From contig JAMJFZ010000107.1 in NCBI GenBank assembly GCA_026225945.1, positions 48,126,501 through 48,190,500 on the forward strand: DNA of 64,000 nucleotides, in the 5' to 3' direction. A program made the translations under genes and the position numbers. Source of the stretch: Cricetomys ansorgei (lineage: Eukaryota > Chordata > Mammalia > Rodentia > Nesomyidae). Position 1 is the stretch's first letter, and each line of letters starts with the position of its first letter. Positions 23,831 to 36,324 of the stretch are shown here, piece after piece. The notes under the pieces were generated by a model. It was not told the DNA's origin. It saw only the letters and a program-made list of their open reading frames with translations, and searched no databases.

Positions 23831-26055
23831 TTTTAAAGAAATCAAATTAAAAAAAAACTTCTTCCAAGTGCTCCTCTAGTTTGGGAACTCTTTTTTTCCC
23901 CAAGATACTACGAAAAAACACAGGTTTCAGGAATCACAGCATCTTTCAGTATACTTGAAGAGTTTCCTTTGGAAACTGGTGATGCCAAGCAGAAATGAGC
24001 ATCTGAGATAATCTCCCTGTTATCACTGAGGACTACACAAGACAAAGTAGGAATGATTTTTATACTCAATGGCCTGTTGCAAAATAAATTCTCTAGACAT
24101 TTGTAAACTTTCAAGACTTAATTAATTTCAAGAATTAATTATTCTACTTTCAGAATCAAAATATAGAGCATTCGTTAAGATCGTTCTTATTCTCTTTTCC
24201 TGAACATTCTCTATGTAAGGAGAAAAACATCCATCGTGATGCCATTCTGAAGTCATGAGTGTTTCCCTACTTTATACATATTAAAAATGCATATCCCAAG
24301 TCATGCAAAGGGGCCTAGAGTGAGCAATTTTAAAATAGATTCTTCAGACAACACTGTTCATTTATTTCACAGATATGCTTTACTTGCTACCTTGCCCTGT
24401 ATACCTGAGAAACCTTTATCAGAGTGTATCAAATATTTGAAGGACTACTGACCACTGGCTTTGAGATTTTGTAGTATGCCTAGGAACCAAGTAATGGCAT
24501 TCTCCTTGAGTTTTGTGCCTTGTAGACATCTATTAAAAATGAGTTTGGTATTGAGCCTATCTTATCAACAGGTAAGGAATCATGAAACATTTCTGAGTCA
24601 TTTTTAAAGTGACAAGAATGAACCCAGCTTCATAACAAATAACAAGACACTAGCTGGTATGCCGGGCTTTGATTATCAAGGTCAATAAGGACAAGAGAGT
24701 GTATCTCCAAATGAAACAATCTTCTCTCAAGGAACAGAATGTTAAGAGGAATAAAAAGATATCTAAGAGCACATGTTCACTAATAGCTCACACCTTATGA
24801 ATATGAGTTTGTGTATCTTCACCTGGTAAGAACCACAGCCCAATGTGGGCATGCCAATTGGCTCAAAGAGGTTAGCATTATAAATATCAATGAGTGCTTT
24901 GCAAAATACAAATATGAAAACCACAGTCACCATTCATATTATCTTTGCTCAATATTGGGTATTATTATTCTAGCATTGTAAGGTTTTGCCTTTTCCATGT
25001 TTCTATTATTCTAAAGTAAACATTTTGTTATAGTTATCTTTAAGATTTTTCTAACAAGACAGATTTTGGATTGTAAAAGAAGATCTAACATGAGCCCAAG
25101 TTAACCATGACAGCTGAGATTTTGGTCTTTCCTTTGAGGTAGAGGAGCATGACTTACGTCAACACTAATTATGTGAAAAGAAGAGTAAATGTAGTGTGGA
25201 GTACTCATAGTGTTACCGATCATCTTCGTCTATGTTCATCTTACCCAAAGCAGGGCCCAAATGTGACAATGATTGCCCCTGAACAGACTTTAAGTTAGAG
25301 CTGAGTTACCTGGACAGAGAGACAATCTTCATTTGCTGCCTGTTATCAGGAAAGGAATTGTGCAAGTCATGGTGAAATGTCAGGATTTGCTGCTTTTTAA
25401 CTGTGATAGAATCAGCTTTACTCTTGCCCCTGGTGCCAAATCCGCCTACAATCAGCTTTAGTGCTTTCCAAACACATTTTTAATAATTTATGCTCTCTCT
25501 GAAGCCTGAGTTTATTGAGGTTGGAATGGTTTCTGTTGTCAAGCTAAGGACCTTGACTTATGTAGCAAATGTTGCCATAACCCCATAACATGTAGCACTT
25601 CGAATCAAATGCACACTTATAGCATTTCTTAGTCTTCCCGAAATTCTAATTTTAATAACTTCTTAAATAGGGACATTTTCTCATCTCTCCCTATCTTAAC
25701 AAACTATTACAAAATTAAACTGAGAGTGCATGTGAAAGGCATTACCAAGTTTAAAGCCTTATTGAAACTGTGAATGTTCTACAGATACCAAAGGAGAAGT
25801 GTTCTGTGTTCGTGCTTGGAAAGCAGCATACAGCAAATTGAGATGTGGTGAATGCCACATGTTTAAATGTATCTTGGAAAAATGTATATAATGAAAACAT
25901 CCAGATATACAATCCACTGAAAATTTGAGGTTTAAAAGAATCAGGGATAACTGAGAAATATCATTGGGAAATGATAGAAGGTAATAATAAAAGCTTACTT
26001 TCTATAACTAATGATAATTTTAGTAACCTCTTTCTTTTTGGTTTTTCAAAAATTA
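23831..26055. other. Unassigned DNA
   Basis: No gene, RNA or clear repeat recognised. Ordinary AT-rich sequence. Confidence 0.5.
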
Positions 26056-26690
26056 TTTTGAATGCATATTTGTGGAGTCCAGTCCTAATGGATATATCTA
26101 CAAAGCAATTCCCACACCTTAGGCTCAGGGATCATTGTAGAACAGGGGGCAGATAGACTGTAAGAACTAGAGGAACAGGGAGTTTGTTGTGAGATTGTGT
26201 CTCCTAGAAATGTCAGAATATGCATCTACATTGTCTCACCATCGTTATTGCCTAAACGTAAACTGAGAAAGGACAATACCAATAGGTGCCAAAGTGGATG
26301 GGGAAAAGTCCATAAGGCCTCAACCTAACTCAAAGATCCACAGGCAGCTAAAGAATGCTGAAAGTATTAAAAATACTCTTCCCCAGGGAAGAACACACAA
26401 ATCAGTGATTAAATACCGAATGATCATCCTTGAAAATATATATACAAATAATATTATGCAGACTGAGCAGATTATATTTAAGACTATAAACATACTACAT
26501 GAGACGTAGTAAATGCTGATATTTACGTTTCCAAAATCTCAAGAAAATGGATTGACGATTAATGAAAATAGAAGCCATGAATTTGAAGGAGAACAAGGAA
26601 GAGTATATGAGAGGGTTTGGTGGGAGGAAAGAGAAGGGAAAATATAATTTCATTATAACCTCAAAATTTAAAAGAAGCAATAGAATTACT
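26056..26690 (+). mobile_element. L1 3' UTR (Lx-type), sense
   Basis: Matches a rodent L1 3' UTR throughout: 'gtggagtccagtcctaatgg', 'caattcccacaccttaggct', 'gagattgtgtctcctagaaa', 'attgcctaaacgtaaactga', 'gtgccaaagtggatgggga', 'ccataaggcctcaacctaac', 'gactgagcagattatattta' and 'agagggtttggtgggaggaa'. It ends in 'aacctcaaaatttaaaag' as the A-rich end. ORF2 is absent. Confidence 0.94.
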
Positions 26691-27670
26691 TTGAAGAAAC
26701 ACAGTTTATGACACCTTACAAGACATGAATAAGGAAAATCTTAAAGTGTAGATATTAAATACATTTTCACATTTTAAAATATCAAACTGAATTATTTTAA
26801 AGCTTATCTGCAAAGTTATTGCAGATGTGTTACAATAACATCTGCAACTTACTTTAAAGCTTTTGAATTAGTCTTCCCTTTTCTATGGCCACCATTTACA
26901 AAAAAATTATAGTATTGTTCCATTTTACATGTCGCACTAATTTGAACCTCTTACGTAATAGATCTTCATAAACTTTTCTTTTGTTGCCTGAATTACTGGT
27001 ATTTTCTATTAAATCTGTCCAAATTTACTTTTTCTTTGATTTTCAGGTCTGTCTTTATGAGACTTGATGTACTTCACTAAATATTGGTTATTTTATGTAA
27101 GAATTAGGTTCTAATCTCATTGTTGCACCTTTTGCCATATATTTCTGCTTTGAGCATGTAACTCTTTTCCTAAATGATAACTTTCTCCCCAGTGAGTGGG
27201 TTCACTTTTTTTTCTAGGGGAGAAGAATACCTTGACTTGAATGAATGTCTTCTGGTTCCTAGAAGAACATTCTTCTTATTATTTAAGAAGACTTTTCTGT
27301 GTGGCTGGAGAAGAGAGTTCTTTTAACTAACCTGTTGGTTCTGTAATGAGTTTATAGGTTTTGTTTGTTTTGGTTGTGGAGCATAAACTTAGTCTCATAT
27401 ATAAAACCCACACATCTACCAGTAAGTGGCTACTCCAGCCTAGAGACTTACTTAACAGTTATACGTAATAGAATTTGCTTTACAAGGATGGCTACAATAT
27501 TAGCACCAGTTCTGCACAACCCACCTGTAAGAAGTGTTTGACTGAGTCTCCACTGAATGGGGGTTTCATGGTTCCTTCCCTGGAATCTAGCTGAGTTTTT
27601 GTTCTCAGCAGCATTAACTTCATAGGAAAGGTCACAAGAAAGTATGAAGTGTATGTCTTCTTCTTCTAAG
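26691..27670. other. Unassigned AT-rich DNA
   Basis: No feature recognised. T-rich stretches around 27000-27360. Confidence 0.5.
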
Positions 27671-27900
27671 GGCATCTTTTTAGAAATAAAACAACCATGC
27701 TGTGAGAAATCCAAGGCTACCACCTGAAGAGCCATGTATAAATGCTGTAGTCAATTCCTGAGGTCCTGCTGACATCAGGTATCAATCATTCGACACACAA
27801 GTGACTGTGACTTTAGGTGCTGTCAGTAGTCTGCAAAAGTTAATCTTTCCTAGTGTTGTTGCCTTGCACAAATTTCTGAGTCATTTGAACTCAAAAGAGT
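27671..27900. mobile_element. Possible ancient LTR/MaLR remnant
   Basis: 'ctgtgagaaatccaaggcta', 'ccacctgaagagccatgta' and 'tcaattcctgaggtcc' resemble a conserved stretch of old mammalian LTR elements. The similarity is weak and the ends are unknown. Confidence 0.3.
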
Positions 27901-28149
27901 AGTTTGGCATATAAAGTAACAGGTTTGATAGCAGCATTTTCATAATCTTCATATGGGTGCCTCTACCCTCTGTTCTCGTTGGCCCTCTCCATGTGCTTTG
28001 CTCTCTTCATTCAGTTCCAATTTCTTATTACATGTACTCCAGTAACTTATCTCTTCACTCCCTTAAGATCTCCTCTTTACATCTTATGATCCCATTTTTA
28101 GTTTTGTGTGTGGGCATGCATGCACACCACACACACGTGCTCACTTGGG

Positions 28150-28170
28150 CACACGTGCGCACGCATGCGT

Positions 28171-28212
<42 letters not shown>

Positions 28213-28213
28213 A
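28150..28213. repeat. 64-bp uninterrupted alternating pyrimidine-purine tract
   Basis: CA repeats preceded by a CG-containing 'cgtgcgcacgcatgcgtg' segment keep strict pyrimidine-purine alternation from 28150 to 28213. Such tracts can adopt left-handed Z-DNA. A looser CA/TG context extends left to about 28100. Confidence 0.97.
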
Positions 28214-28379
28214 ATTTTAAATATTTTAAATACAGATTTATGAGAACAAAAGAAACAAGCTATTTTTTGAGTCTAAATTTTCAACATAACATGATTTCCA
28301 ATTGCACCCATTTTCCTGGTCATGTTATAATTTCATTTATCTTTATGTCTGTACACAAAATATTTTGTGTAACCATGTT

Positions 28380-28790
28380 TTCTTTATCATTTATCTATTG
28401 ATGGGGGTCTAAGCTGTTTCCCATTCTGGCTGCTGTAAATAGTACAATAGTGAACACGGGTGTTCAAGTATTTCCGTTTCCTTAGATCTTTAGGCATATG
28501 TCCTGGAATGTTATGGCTGAGTCACATGGTATTTCTATTTTCAGATTTTGAGAAAGAAACGTTCATTTTGAATTCCATATTTTCTATGCAAGTTTACATT
28601 CCTCCCCACAGTGAATAAAGGTGCCCTTTAGCCTGAATTCTGAACAGGATTTGTTGTTATTTAAAGCTTGATGAGAGCTATTCTGATTGGAATGAGATAG
28701 ATTATCAAAGTAGTTTTGACTTGTATTTTCCTGATGTCTAAGAATTAAACTTGGGCTTTGAGTTTTCCCATCTAAAATTAGAGACACTCC
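28380..28790 (-). mobile_element. L1 ORF2 fragment, antisense
   Basis: Inverted ORF2 landmarks on +: 'ctattgatgggggtctaagc', 'ggctgctgtaaatagtacaa', 'gcatatgtcctggaatgtta', 'tttacattcctccccacagt' and 'gagctattctgattggaatg', then 'caaagtagttttgacttgta'. Many stops and indels; old. Confidence 0.9.
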
Positions 28791-30617
28791 AGAGACAAAG
28801 AACTATTCCTCGAATATTTAAACTGCAGACCATGTAAACAGAACACGATTGTATCCTTTGGCCCTTTGGGTTATTTTTCATAAAGAATGGATAAATAGCA
28901 CTCGAATTTGGCTGTTAGAAAGCATTTTGTTGTGTTTATTTATTAGCTTAACTCTGATTTTGGAACTCTATTTTAATTTGATAGAACAAAATGACTCTTG
29001 ATTTAAAGGCATTCTCTCTCAAAGATGTGTTGAATAAAGTGGCTATAGTGCCCACAGGTGGTGTCTATTACCTGCAAGAAAGCCACCGAAACCTGCTTTA
29101 CTAAGAATATTCAATCTTTTTATTAGACTGGTACGATTTTTTGACAAAGCAGAGAATAGAGATGTTAGAGAGTAAAATGTATGTGATTTATGTGCCTTCT
29201 TGTCAAGATGTTCAATAAACTCAAGTAATCAGGTACTTCAAGTTATGCCTCTTCCAAATCTTGTCGTATAACACCCATATCATATCTGACTCTTTCCTTC
29301 CATTTTTAAAAATATTTATGCCTTTTAATAGGTGTAATTGCTTACAAGATTTCTAAAAATACTACTGATAAAGTCTTTATGACAGTTAGACAATCTGCAG
29401 TGAACAAATAATGATACTGAAAGCCAGCAGAGTTAAGATTGCTTAGAAAATACCATTAGTCAGACCAACAAACAAGTTGCAATGAAGGACTCAGCTCTCT
29501 AGGAGGCGTATTGATTCTGAAAATCCACTAGAGTACCAAGAAATATATTGCTGATAGATTTAGCCTAACGATTCGCAAGCTTACTTATTGAATGAAAATT
29601 TGGAAAAAAGCCTATTTCACTGTGTGGAATGTGGGAGCAGTTGATAAGACCTTGGTACCTTATATTCTCCCTAGTCAATATTTGAAAGCCAAGTGAGTTA
29701 TTCAGACATGGCTAAAGTTGTCTCTTTACTAGTGTGTTCAGGCGTTTGTGTAGATATTTGTCACTAAGTTATTGTGTGTTTTGATGCTGTGTGTGTGTAT
29801 TCATTTGAGACGTGACTTTTGTAAGAAACACTCAGAGATCAGAGGTCACTCATTCAAGCTTAACAATTTATCAAGTTGAGTCTAGTGACTGATAAGATAC
29901 CTTTGAATTATGGAATATTTTGATGAGAAAATATTTATAATTTTCTCTCATGATGCCCCTTTTTATTTAAATTGTAAGCTTCTCATTGAATTCAAACCTA
30001 ATTCATTACTAGAATTGTGATTTATTTTTCAGTGCCTTGAAATTGATGCAAAACTCAAATCTTCAGTGATTGTAGCTCTTAATTCACGTGTCTAAAACTA
30101 AAGAATGTGATTTTACATGAATTTCCTGTTATGACATATGCACACATAAATAGTTAGATTTTAATTAGGACTGTATGGGCTTTTTATTTTATTAATATCA
30201 TTATGGTTTGATAAAATATGACATATATTTTAAGTTTTATATTCATCACAGAGTGTACTGCTTTCCACAGATGTCAGATTTCAGAGATATAGTTATAGTA
30301 AGTTATAAAATATGTATTACCATTTTGCAGGAAAAGCAAACATGAATTCATAGAATAAATTCTAAGGGCTGAAGCACTTAGAAAATATGTGGCTTAAGAG
30401 AGTGTAAGGAGCAAGGAATGAGTTTATTGCTGAATACTGATGTTTTTACACTATGTTGAATTATGGAAATTTTAATTTCTGTTATGTGTGTATTAAAACT
30501 CTTACAATGTTAACGTTCCTACAATAAATATAGCATTGAGTCTAGAGTGCCGGTTTTTCATATATTAAAGCCCAGCAACACCTGCTTTTATATACAATCT
30601 TTGTAGCCATAGCTATA
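28791..30617. other. Unassigned AT-rich DNA
   Basis: Nothing recognised. No coding signal in any frame. Confidence 0.5.
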
Positions 30618-31140
30618 TCTATTTTCTTTTTCTACTTCAGTGATGTCACATGTTCCACAACAGAAGTTTATATCTCACAATTCTGCTAGTTGAGGGGGGG
30701 ACAACTGAAGTCTTATTTAGATTAATGATGAGACTGATATTTTCTTTCTGAAACTTCTAAAAGAGGTTTCTCTTCTTGCTCATCTAAGTTTCCGACTGAA
30801 CATATTCCCTTGTAGGTGGCAATAGCAATATCCAGTCACCAGTGGTCACATCTCTGTTTGCTCCTACAGCCTCTTTCCATCTTCCAACTTAGCCACGATG
30901 GAGCAAGTCCTCCAGACAGAATGTCAGCATTCTCCGATTGACTTTTCTATGCTTCTGTCTTCTTCCTTTAATGGCTCCTCTGAATTAGCTGGGTCCACAC
31001 AAATAACCCACACAAATATTATATTCTCATCTTCAAATCAATATATTAATAAATTACATCTGCAAAATCAGTTTGGCAGGCAAGGATTCAGACAGAAACA
31101 CTGTTATCTGGGGAATTATCCTGCCTGCCACAGAAGATCA
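30618..31140 (-). mobile_element. MLT1/MaLR-like LTR, antisense
   Basis: Starts 'ttccacaacagaagtttata' and 'tctcacaattctgctagtt', the inverted 3' end of this LTR class. It ends 'aaattacatctgcaaaatca' and 'attatcctgcctgccaca', its inverted 5' end. About 520 bp with normal internal order. The open frame at 30898-31230 lies mostly inside it and is not considered a gene. Confidence 0.7.
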
Positions 31141-31589
31141 AATAGAGCCAAAATATTAACGCTTCTGGGATGCTGTGTCAGCCTCAGGAGAGCATGGTTA
31201 TCTGAGCCTGTGTTCATATTTGTAAAATAACAACTAACTACTCAAATTGTTGGTCCTAAATACTTGTAACATGGTTACTTCGTGATCTCTTTACAAGAGG
31301 ACTCTATCCTTATCTTTTCTTTCTTAACAAAGTTTTCCCCTCCAAATTCTGGAGCCTAGACTAATGAAAGGGTTATGACTATCATAAAAATAACCCAAAC
31401 AATGGAGTGGTAACTCCTTTTCCATGAGTTTCTGAGGATGGTATAAGCCCTGGTACATCAATTTTTTGGCACTATTCCATCTCCAGGAAGGGTGCAAATG
31501 CTGACTAAGATGTTTTTGGTAAAGAGTCAGAATTTTAAAGATTATGACTGCTCAAGTCTAGACTTTCCTGACATTGCCTTATTAACATA
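31141..31589. other. Unassigned DNA
   Basis: No feature recognised between the LTR and the antisense L1. Confidence 0.5.
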
Positions 31590-32165
31590 TTCAAAGAATA
31601 ATTTCAATCTGCATCTCTATAGTGGCTTTTCATTCATCTTGCAAAGAGGAATCTAAGTTACTTTTCTAGAGGTAGGACTTTATGTCTATTTTTCATTTCT
31701 ATGCTGGGATTTTGTGTATCCATTGATCAGGTCTTGTGTATGTTGTCACAATCCTTGAGAATTCATATTTGCAACTGCTTAGTCATGCCTAGAAAATGCT
31801 GTGTCCTTGTAGTCATCTATTTCCTCTGTTTATAATCTTTTTGTTACCTCTTCTGCAGTAATCTTTAAACATTGGAAGGAGGTCTAATATATAGGTGTTC
31901 CATTTATGGCTGAACATTCCACATACTTTTATTCTCTACATTCTGAAAAATTGTGAGTCTCTGTTTTACACCATCAATTCTAGACAGGAGCTTCTCTGAT
32001 GTGGGTTGAGAGATGCAGTGATCTATTGATATAATGATAAGCTATAAGACACGAGGAGTCATTTTATAAATGTCCATTTAGCAGAATAAAAGTGCAGTTT
32101 CTCCGCTGAAGCCTATGCCCAGTCTTGCCACAGGATGTTGGCCTTGACAGCAGTGCCAGGTATTA
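31590..32165 (-). mobile_element. L1 Lx-type 3' UTR, antisense
   Basis: On + the landmarks are 'ttgcaaagaggaatctaagt', 'ttcatttctatgctgggatt', 'gtcttgtgtatgttgtcaca', 'gagcttctctgatgtgggtt' and 'ccatttagcagaataaaagt'. Order and spacing agree with an inverted Lx 3' UTR. Both ends are truncated. Confidence 0.9.
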
Positions 32166-32239
32166 TAATAGAGTCGTTTATACATTCTATATAGTAAAAA
32201 AGTAATTTTATGATAGCATTCATGCCATTATTCTGAGTC

Positions 32240-32342
32240 AGTATCATTTCCCATCTCTAAATACAGTCACATACTACAGCATTAGGAGTTAGAGTTTCAA
32301 GATATGACTTTGGGGGGAAACATAGTTTATCCCACAGCAAAT
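32240..32342 (-). mobile_element. MLT1 LTR end, antisense
   Basis: 'catctctaaatacagtcaca', 'aggagttagagtttcaagat' and 'atgactttggggggaaacat' closely match the inverted 5' end of an MLT1 LTR. Confidence 0.75.
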
Positions 32343-33734
32343 TGCTGGCAAACTACATTTGCAGAAATGACTTATATGTAATTATACAGATAATTAACAG
32401 TAAATAGAAATAAGTTAAACAATGGAAATATTAATGCAGTAAGAATTACAAATTGTAGAACATTTCCCTATGGAAATAAACTTAGGATAACTTTACAAAA
32501 TCAATTGGCTTTCAAATTGAAAAGGCCTAGCAAATGCCAACCACAGTTCATTTCTTATGTGAATATAATTATCACAAGATAATTATCATAAAACATTGGA
32601 AAACTGGGTTTACAAACAGGATTGAGGAAGATTCAGAGAGAGCATAATGAGTTTGTGTGAGATAAGAGTGAGAGAAAAGATAAAACAAAGAATAGCAAAA
32701 TCAATACAACAGACTATAAAATAAAATTTTAGGTTACGTGCTAATGATAAGGATTCTAAACAATAACCAATTATTTAACAGGAGCTCTGAAGCTTCATGT
32801 TAACTTGGAAACATAACTTCCAAATTTGGGGGGAAGTTCACTTCTATCCAAGAAACATGTATCCAGGATAAATATTGCTTCCATATGAGGGAAGGAAGAC
32901 CATCTATGGTTTAATTTTGTATGTTCAATGCTTAGGAAAATGTTGGAAGTGGTATCTTTCCCAAAATACAAAATAGAAAATAACAGTAATAAACTGCATA
33001 CAGGAATATGGGAGTCCAGCTAAAGAGGTTATGGGAATGCAAATTCTCAGGGCTAAGGCTGTATAGTGGGCTTAGAAATCTTTCTTGTTTTGACTGAACA
33101 GAGACTCCGGGAGACTGCTGCAAGACAACCATGGCCTTGTTATCCACTAAGCAGGCAAGCATCTTCAAAGGCAAATTCCTATATTAATGTACCTTCAAAG
33201 TGTCTTTTCTGTATTTCTAACAGAAAGTTTATGCTATTATCTGAGCATTCTCAGGAGCACCCTTATATACCATTTTAACCCTATGCTCTATGACTCGTTG
33301 CTTCCTTTGTCCAGGGAGGGAGAGCATCCATGTTCTTTTCACCTGCTGCAGGTATCAAATCTTTCTTTACTTTTCCATTTCTTGTTTATGATTGCTCGGG
33401 TTTTAGACCCACCATTGTATTCATTAAAATATCACACATGTGAACATGCTGAGAATTTCACTCTTACGGAGACAATGTGAATATTGATAGATATATATAG
33501 AAAAAAAATGAAATTTTTAATTTAGGTCACAGAAGTTTCTTTAGCTAATAGTGAAATCAAAATGGAAAGGAGTGCATTACACCATTGGCTCAGCTGTAAA
33601 TGAATTTTCAGTCATATGTTTTCTCTTATGCAGATTTCTATAGAGAGTGAATTTCTTATTTTTCTTCATTTTTTATTTTTTTATAGCTTTTGTAACTAAG
33701 TCTTATAGACTTATTGTAATTTTATTTAAAAAAT
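32343..33734. other. Unassigned AT-rich DNA
   Basis: No recognised gene or repeat. Open frames at 32932-33480 show no domain and overlap one another on both strands. Confidence 0.5.
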
Positions 33735-33920
33735 AAAGTGCTTTTATGCATATGTGTCTATGAATATTTGCTATGTGTATGCAGTGCCTCTAGAGGCAGA
33801 AGGAACCCTGGCACCGGAGTTATTACAGGGCATTGAGATATGCCCACTGTGCATTCTGAGAACTGAACTCTGGTGAGACCAACAGAGACACCAGAGCAGA
33901 ACACTCTCCAGCCTTTGAGC
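33735..33920 (-). mobile_element. B3-type (tRNA-derived) SINE, antisense
   Basis: Inverted layout: 'tgtgtatgcagtgcctctag', 'aggcagaaggaaccctggca', 'ccggagttattacag', 'ctgagaactgaactctggtg' and 'accagagcagaacactctcc'. This matches the reverse of B3/RSINE-type consensus. Confidence 0.82.
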
Positions 33921-33924
33921 TGCC

Positions 33925-34160
33925 TTTAGACTATCCAGTGTGCTCCAGGTTGCCTTCACGAACCTCCCTCCATGCTAGGGTGGGCTTTTGATGCTACATC
34001 TATCTTTGACTCACTTCTGCTCCTGCATATTCCTACCACATATTTCTATAAGTCACTCCAATAAAACTAATTGGTTCACCAAGTCAGACTTTGGTATGCC
34101 TCAGTTTCCTATCTGGGGTGAGTATATGTTTGCTCCTGTCTCTCAGGAATCATGTCTAAA
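33925..34160 (+). mobile_element. Possible LTR 3' fragment
   Basis: 'ctccaataaaactaattggt' followed by 'tcaccaagtcagactttggt' looks like the R/U5 part of an LTR with its poly(A) signal. No matching second copy or target duplication was found. Confidence 0.4.
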
Positions 34161-36275
34161 AACAAGTATTGCCAGGATTGCTTCTCAGGCTATTGACCTA
34201 ACAAGGGCATATGGATTTCAGTTCACATAAATTACATGTAACTTGTTACTGAAGAGGAACTGCATGGATCTGTGCAATTCAGACTAGTGCCCATAGCAAG
34301 AGATGCTTTTCCTTTTTATTATCTTAATTTTCCATTCATCACAGCTTGGATCTTTTCAGTCCTTCTCATGTGCATCCTATTCTCAATATGTTTTCAGTTT
34401 TTTTCTTTCTTAAAGAGGTCTTCAGTACTACCAACTTGATTGTCCTAATAGAAGTGGATATTTATTTACAGCTTCATGAACAAGACACATTTTTGATCTA
34501 CTAAAATATTCATAAAGAACTTCCTTTTATTGCTTTTCTATAACATCATTAAAGTATTATCTAAAAGATTTCTGTTGTATTGAGCCTGCTGTTTTAATGT
34601 CAATCCCATAATAAGTGAATTTAAATTCATTATATATTTCTTTCCTCTCCAAATTTCCTAACAAATTCACTGCATGGTTTTAGAATACACATAAAATTTT
34701 GCCAAAAGCAGTTTCCTACTTTGGATGTTCATGGGCTATAATTCCTTCTCTTTGTATGTTCCTTTCATTTTATTTATCTCACTGGTATAATCTGAATTCA
34801 AGTTAATAAAGTATTCTTCAAGAAAGTACAGCAGAAATTGAATCAATAAATAAATGTGCATTCAGCAACCCTTTCTCATAGGCTTTATGTGCATTTATTA
34901 TTGTTCATAATTTAATATTTATTGAGCACTAAGAATCATATTCTAGTTATAACAGTGAAGTAGATGCTATCTCTTCCCAGCAGACTCATTCTCATGGAAA
35001 ATGTAATTTTTAAAAGTGACAAACTTAGCCCTCACTGCTACATAAATCAAGATAGAAGGTAAACCATAAAGTCTGAACAAACTTTGTATTAAAGTTTATT
35101 TTTTTGCCCATAAAACCTTAACAAATGTCTACACTGGGAATAATATCTGGCTAAAAGTATGATTGACATGCCAGAGTATTAACTAAATGATATGGCTTTG
35201 ATATCTGTAGTATAATATTATAAGGTTGACCTCTAAGTAAAGTCAGTTAAAGCTAGATTGAAAGGAAAAGCTATATGATCCAGCACCAAAGGCATTTTCA
35301 TTTCCAAACATTCCACCTAATCATCACTGAAAATGTTGTTTCAGATTAGAGGCTTTGACTTGATCTTAACTGAGAAATTTGGTTATGTCACAACTTTATT
35401 CAAACTCCGTCCTAATCCTACAGATGGTACATGCTCTTGTTTGACTTTTACAAATTAGTTATGACTTGAGTGGCCTTGGAATCCCCAAATATATGCAATG
35501 CTTATTGTTTAAAACCAAGACCTAACTTTCTGTTTCATTCTCACCCTGATCCAACTTGGCACTTCATTTTTCATTATGACCAAAGGAAAATTAAATCATG
35601 TTAACAAAATGGCAGACAGCTCCCAAAGCTTAGAATTTTTTGTGGTCATATTTAATCTACAGAGTTCCTGCATTTCATATTTTACCTGAAGCACTAGAAA
35701 GAAAAAATGCTTCAAAGCAAATCAGATCATAAATTCTGAAAATTTGAACAAAAATCCCATTGACACCATTATTTGATATTTTAAGTCAAATGTTTATAAA
35801 GAGGATTAGGACTCAGATTTCCTAGATTTTAAACTAAATCACCCACTATTCTAGTAATTGATAGTCTACCTCAGTCCCACAAGTATGATCCTTACTTTCT
35901 GAGAAAGAATTCACCAACTACAGTGAACTGAGACATGCCTGGACACTTGAGGAGGGAATAACCCTTAACAGCCAGAAATAAATATATCCAGTCAGATGTT
36001 TTCACCCTCAAATGACTGGAATGTCTGGTTCCAAATGGCCTACTAATAAAAAGATTTATTACATTTCACATGAAAAGCCAGCAGAGAAGTGGTTGTGGGT
36101 ACAGTAATTCATGAAATGGGTCTTTCATGTTAACCAAGATGCCTCCTTTTCACACAGTTTCATCACTTATTTTGAATACCTGTTTCATAGAAACACCAAC
36201 TAGACATTGCATCCAGAAATACCCATATGTTGAACACTATGAGGTCAATTATTGTATTTGGTAAAGAGAAGCAAC
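34161..36275. other. Unassigned non-repetitive DNA
   Basis: No repeat or gene recognised. Balanced AT-rich sequence without long frames. Confidence 0.5.
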
Positions 36276-36283
36276 ATGTGTGT

Positions 36284-36323
<40 letters not shown>
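36276..36323. repeat. (TG)n microsatellite
   Basis: About 24 TG units with one TATG interruption. The apparent Thr-His open frame on the minus strand is a product of it. Confidence 0.98.

Positions 36324-36324
<1 letters not shown>

Noticed and set aside
30898..31230. 110-codon frame starting with ATG
   Set aside because: It lies mostly within an antisense MLT1-like LTR and has no recognisable domain.
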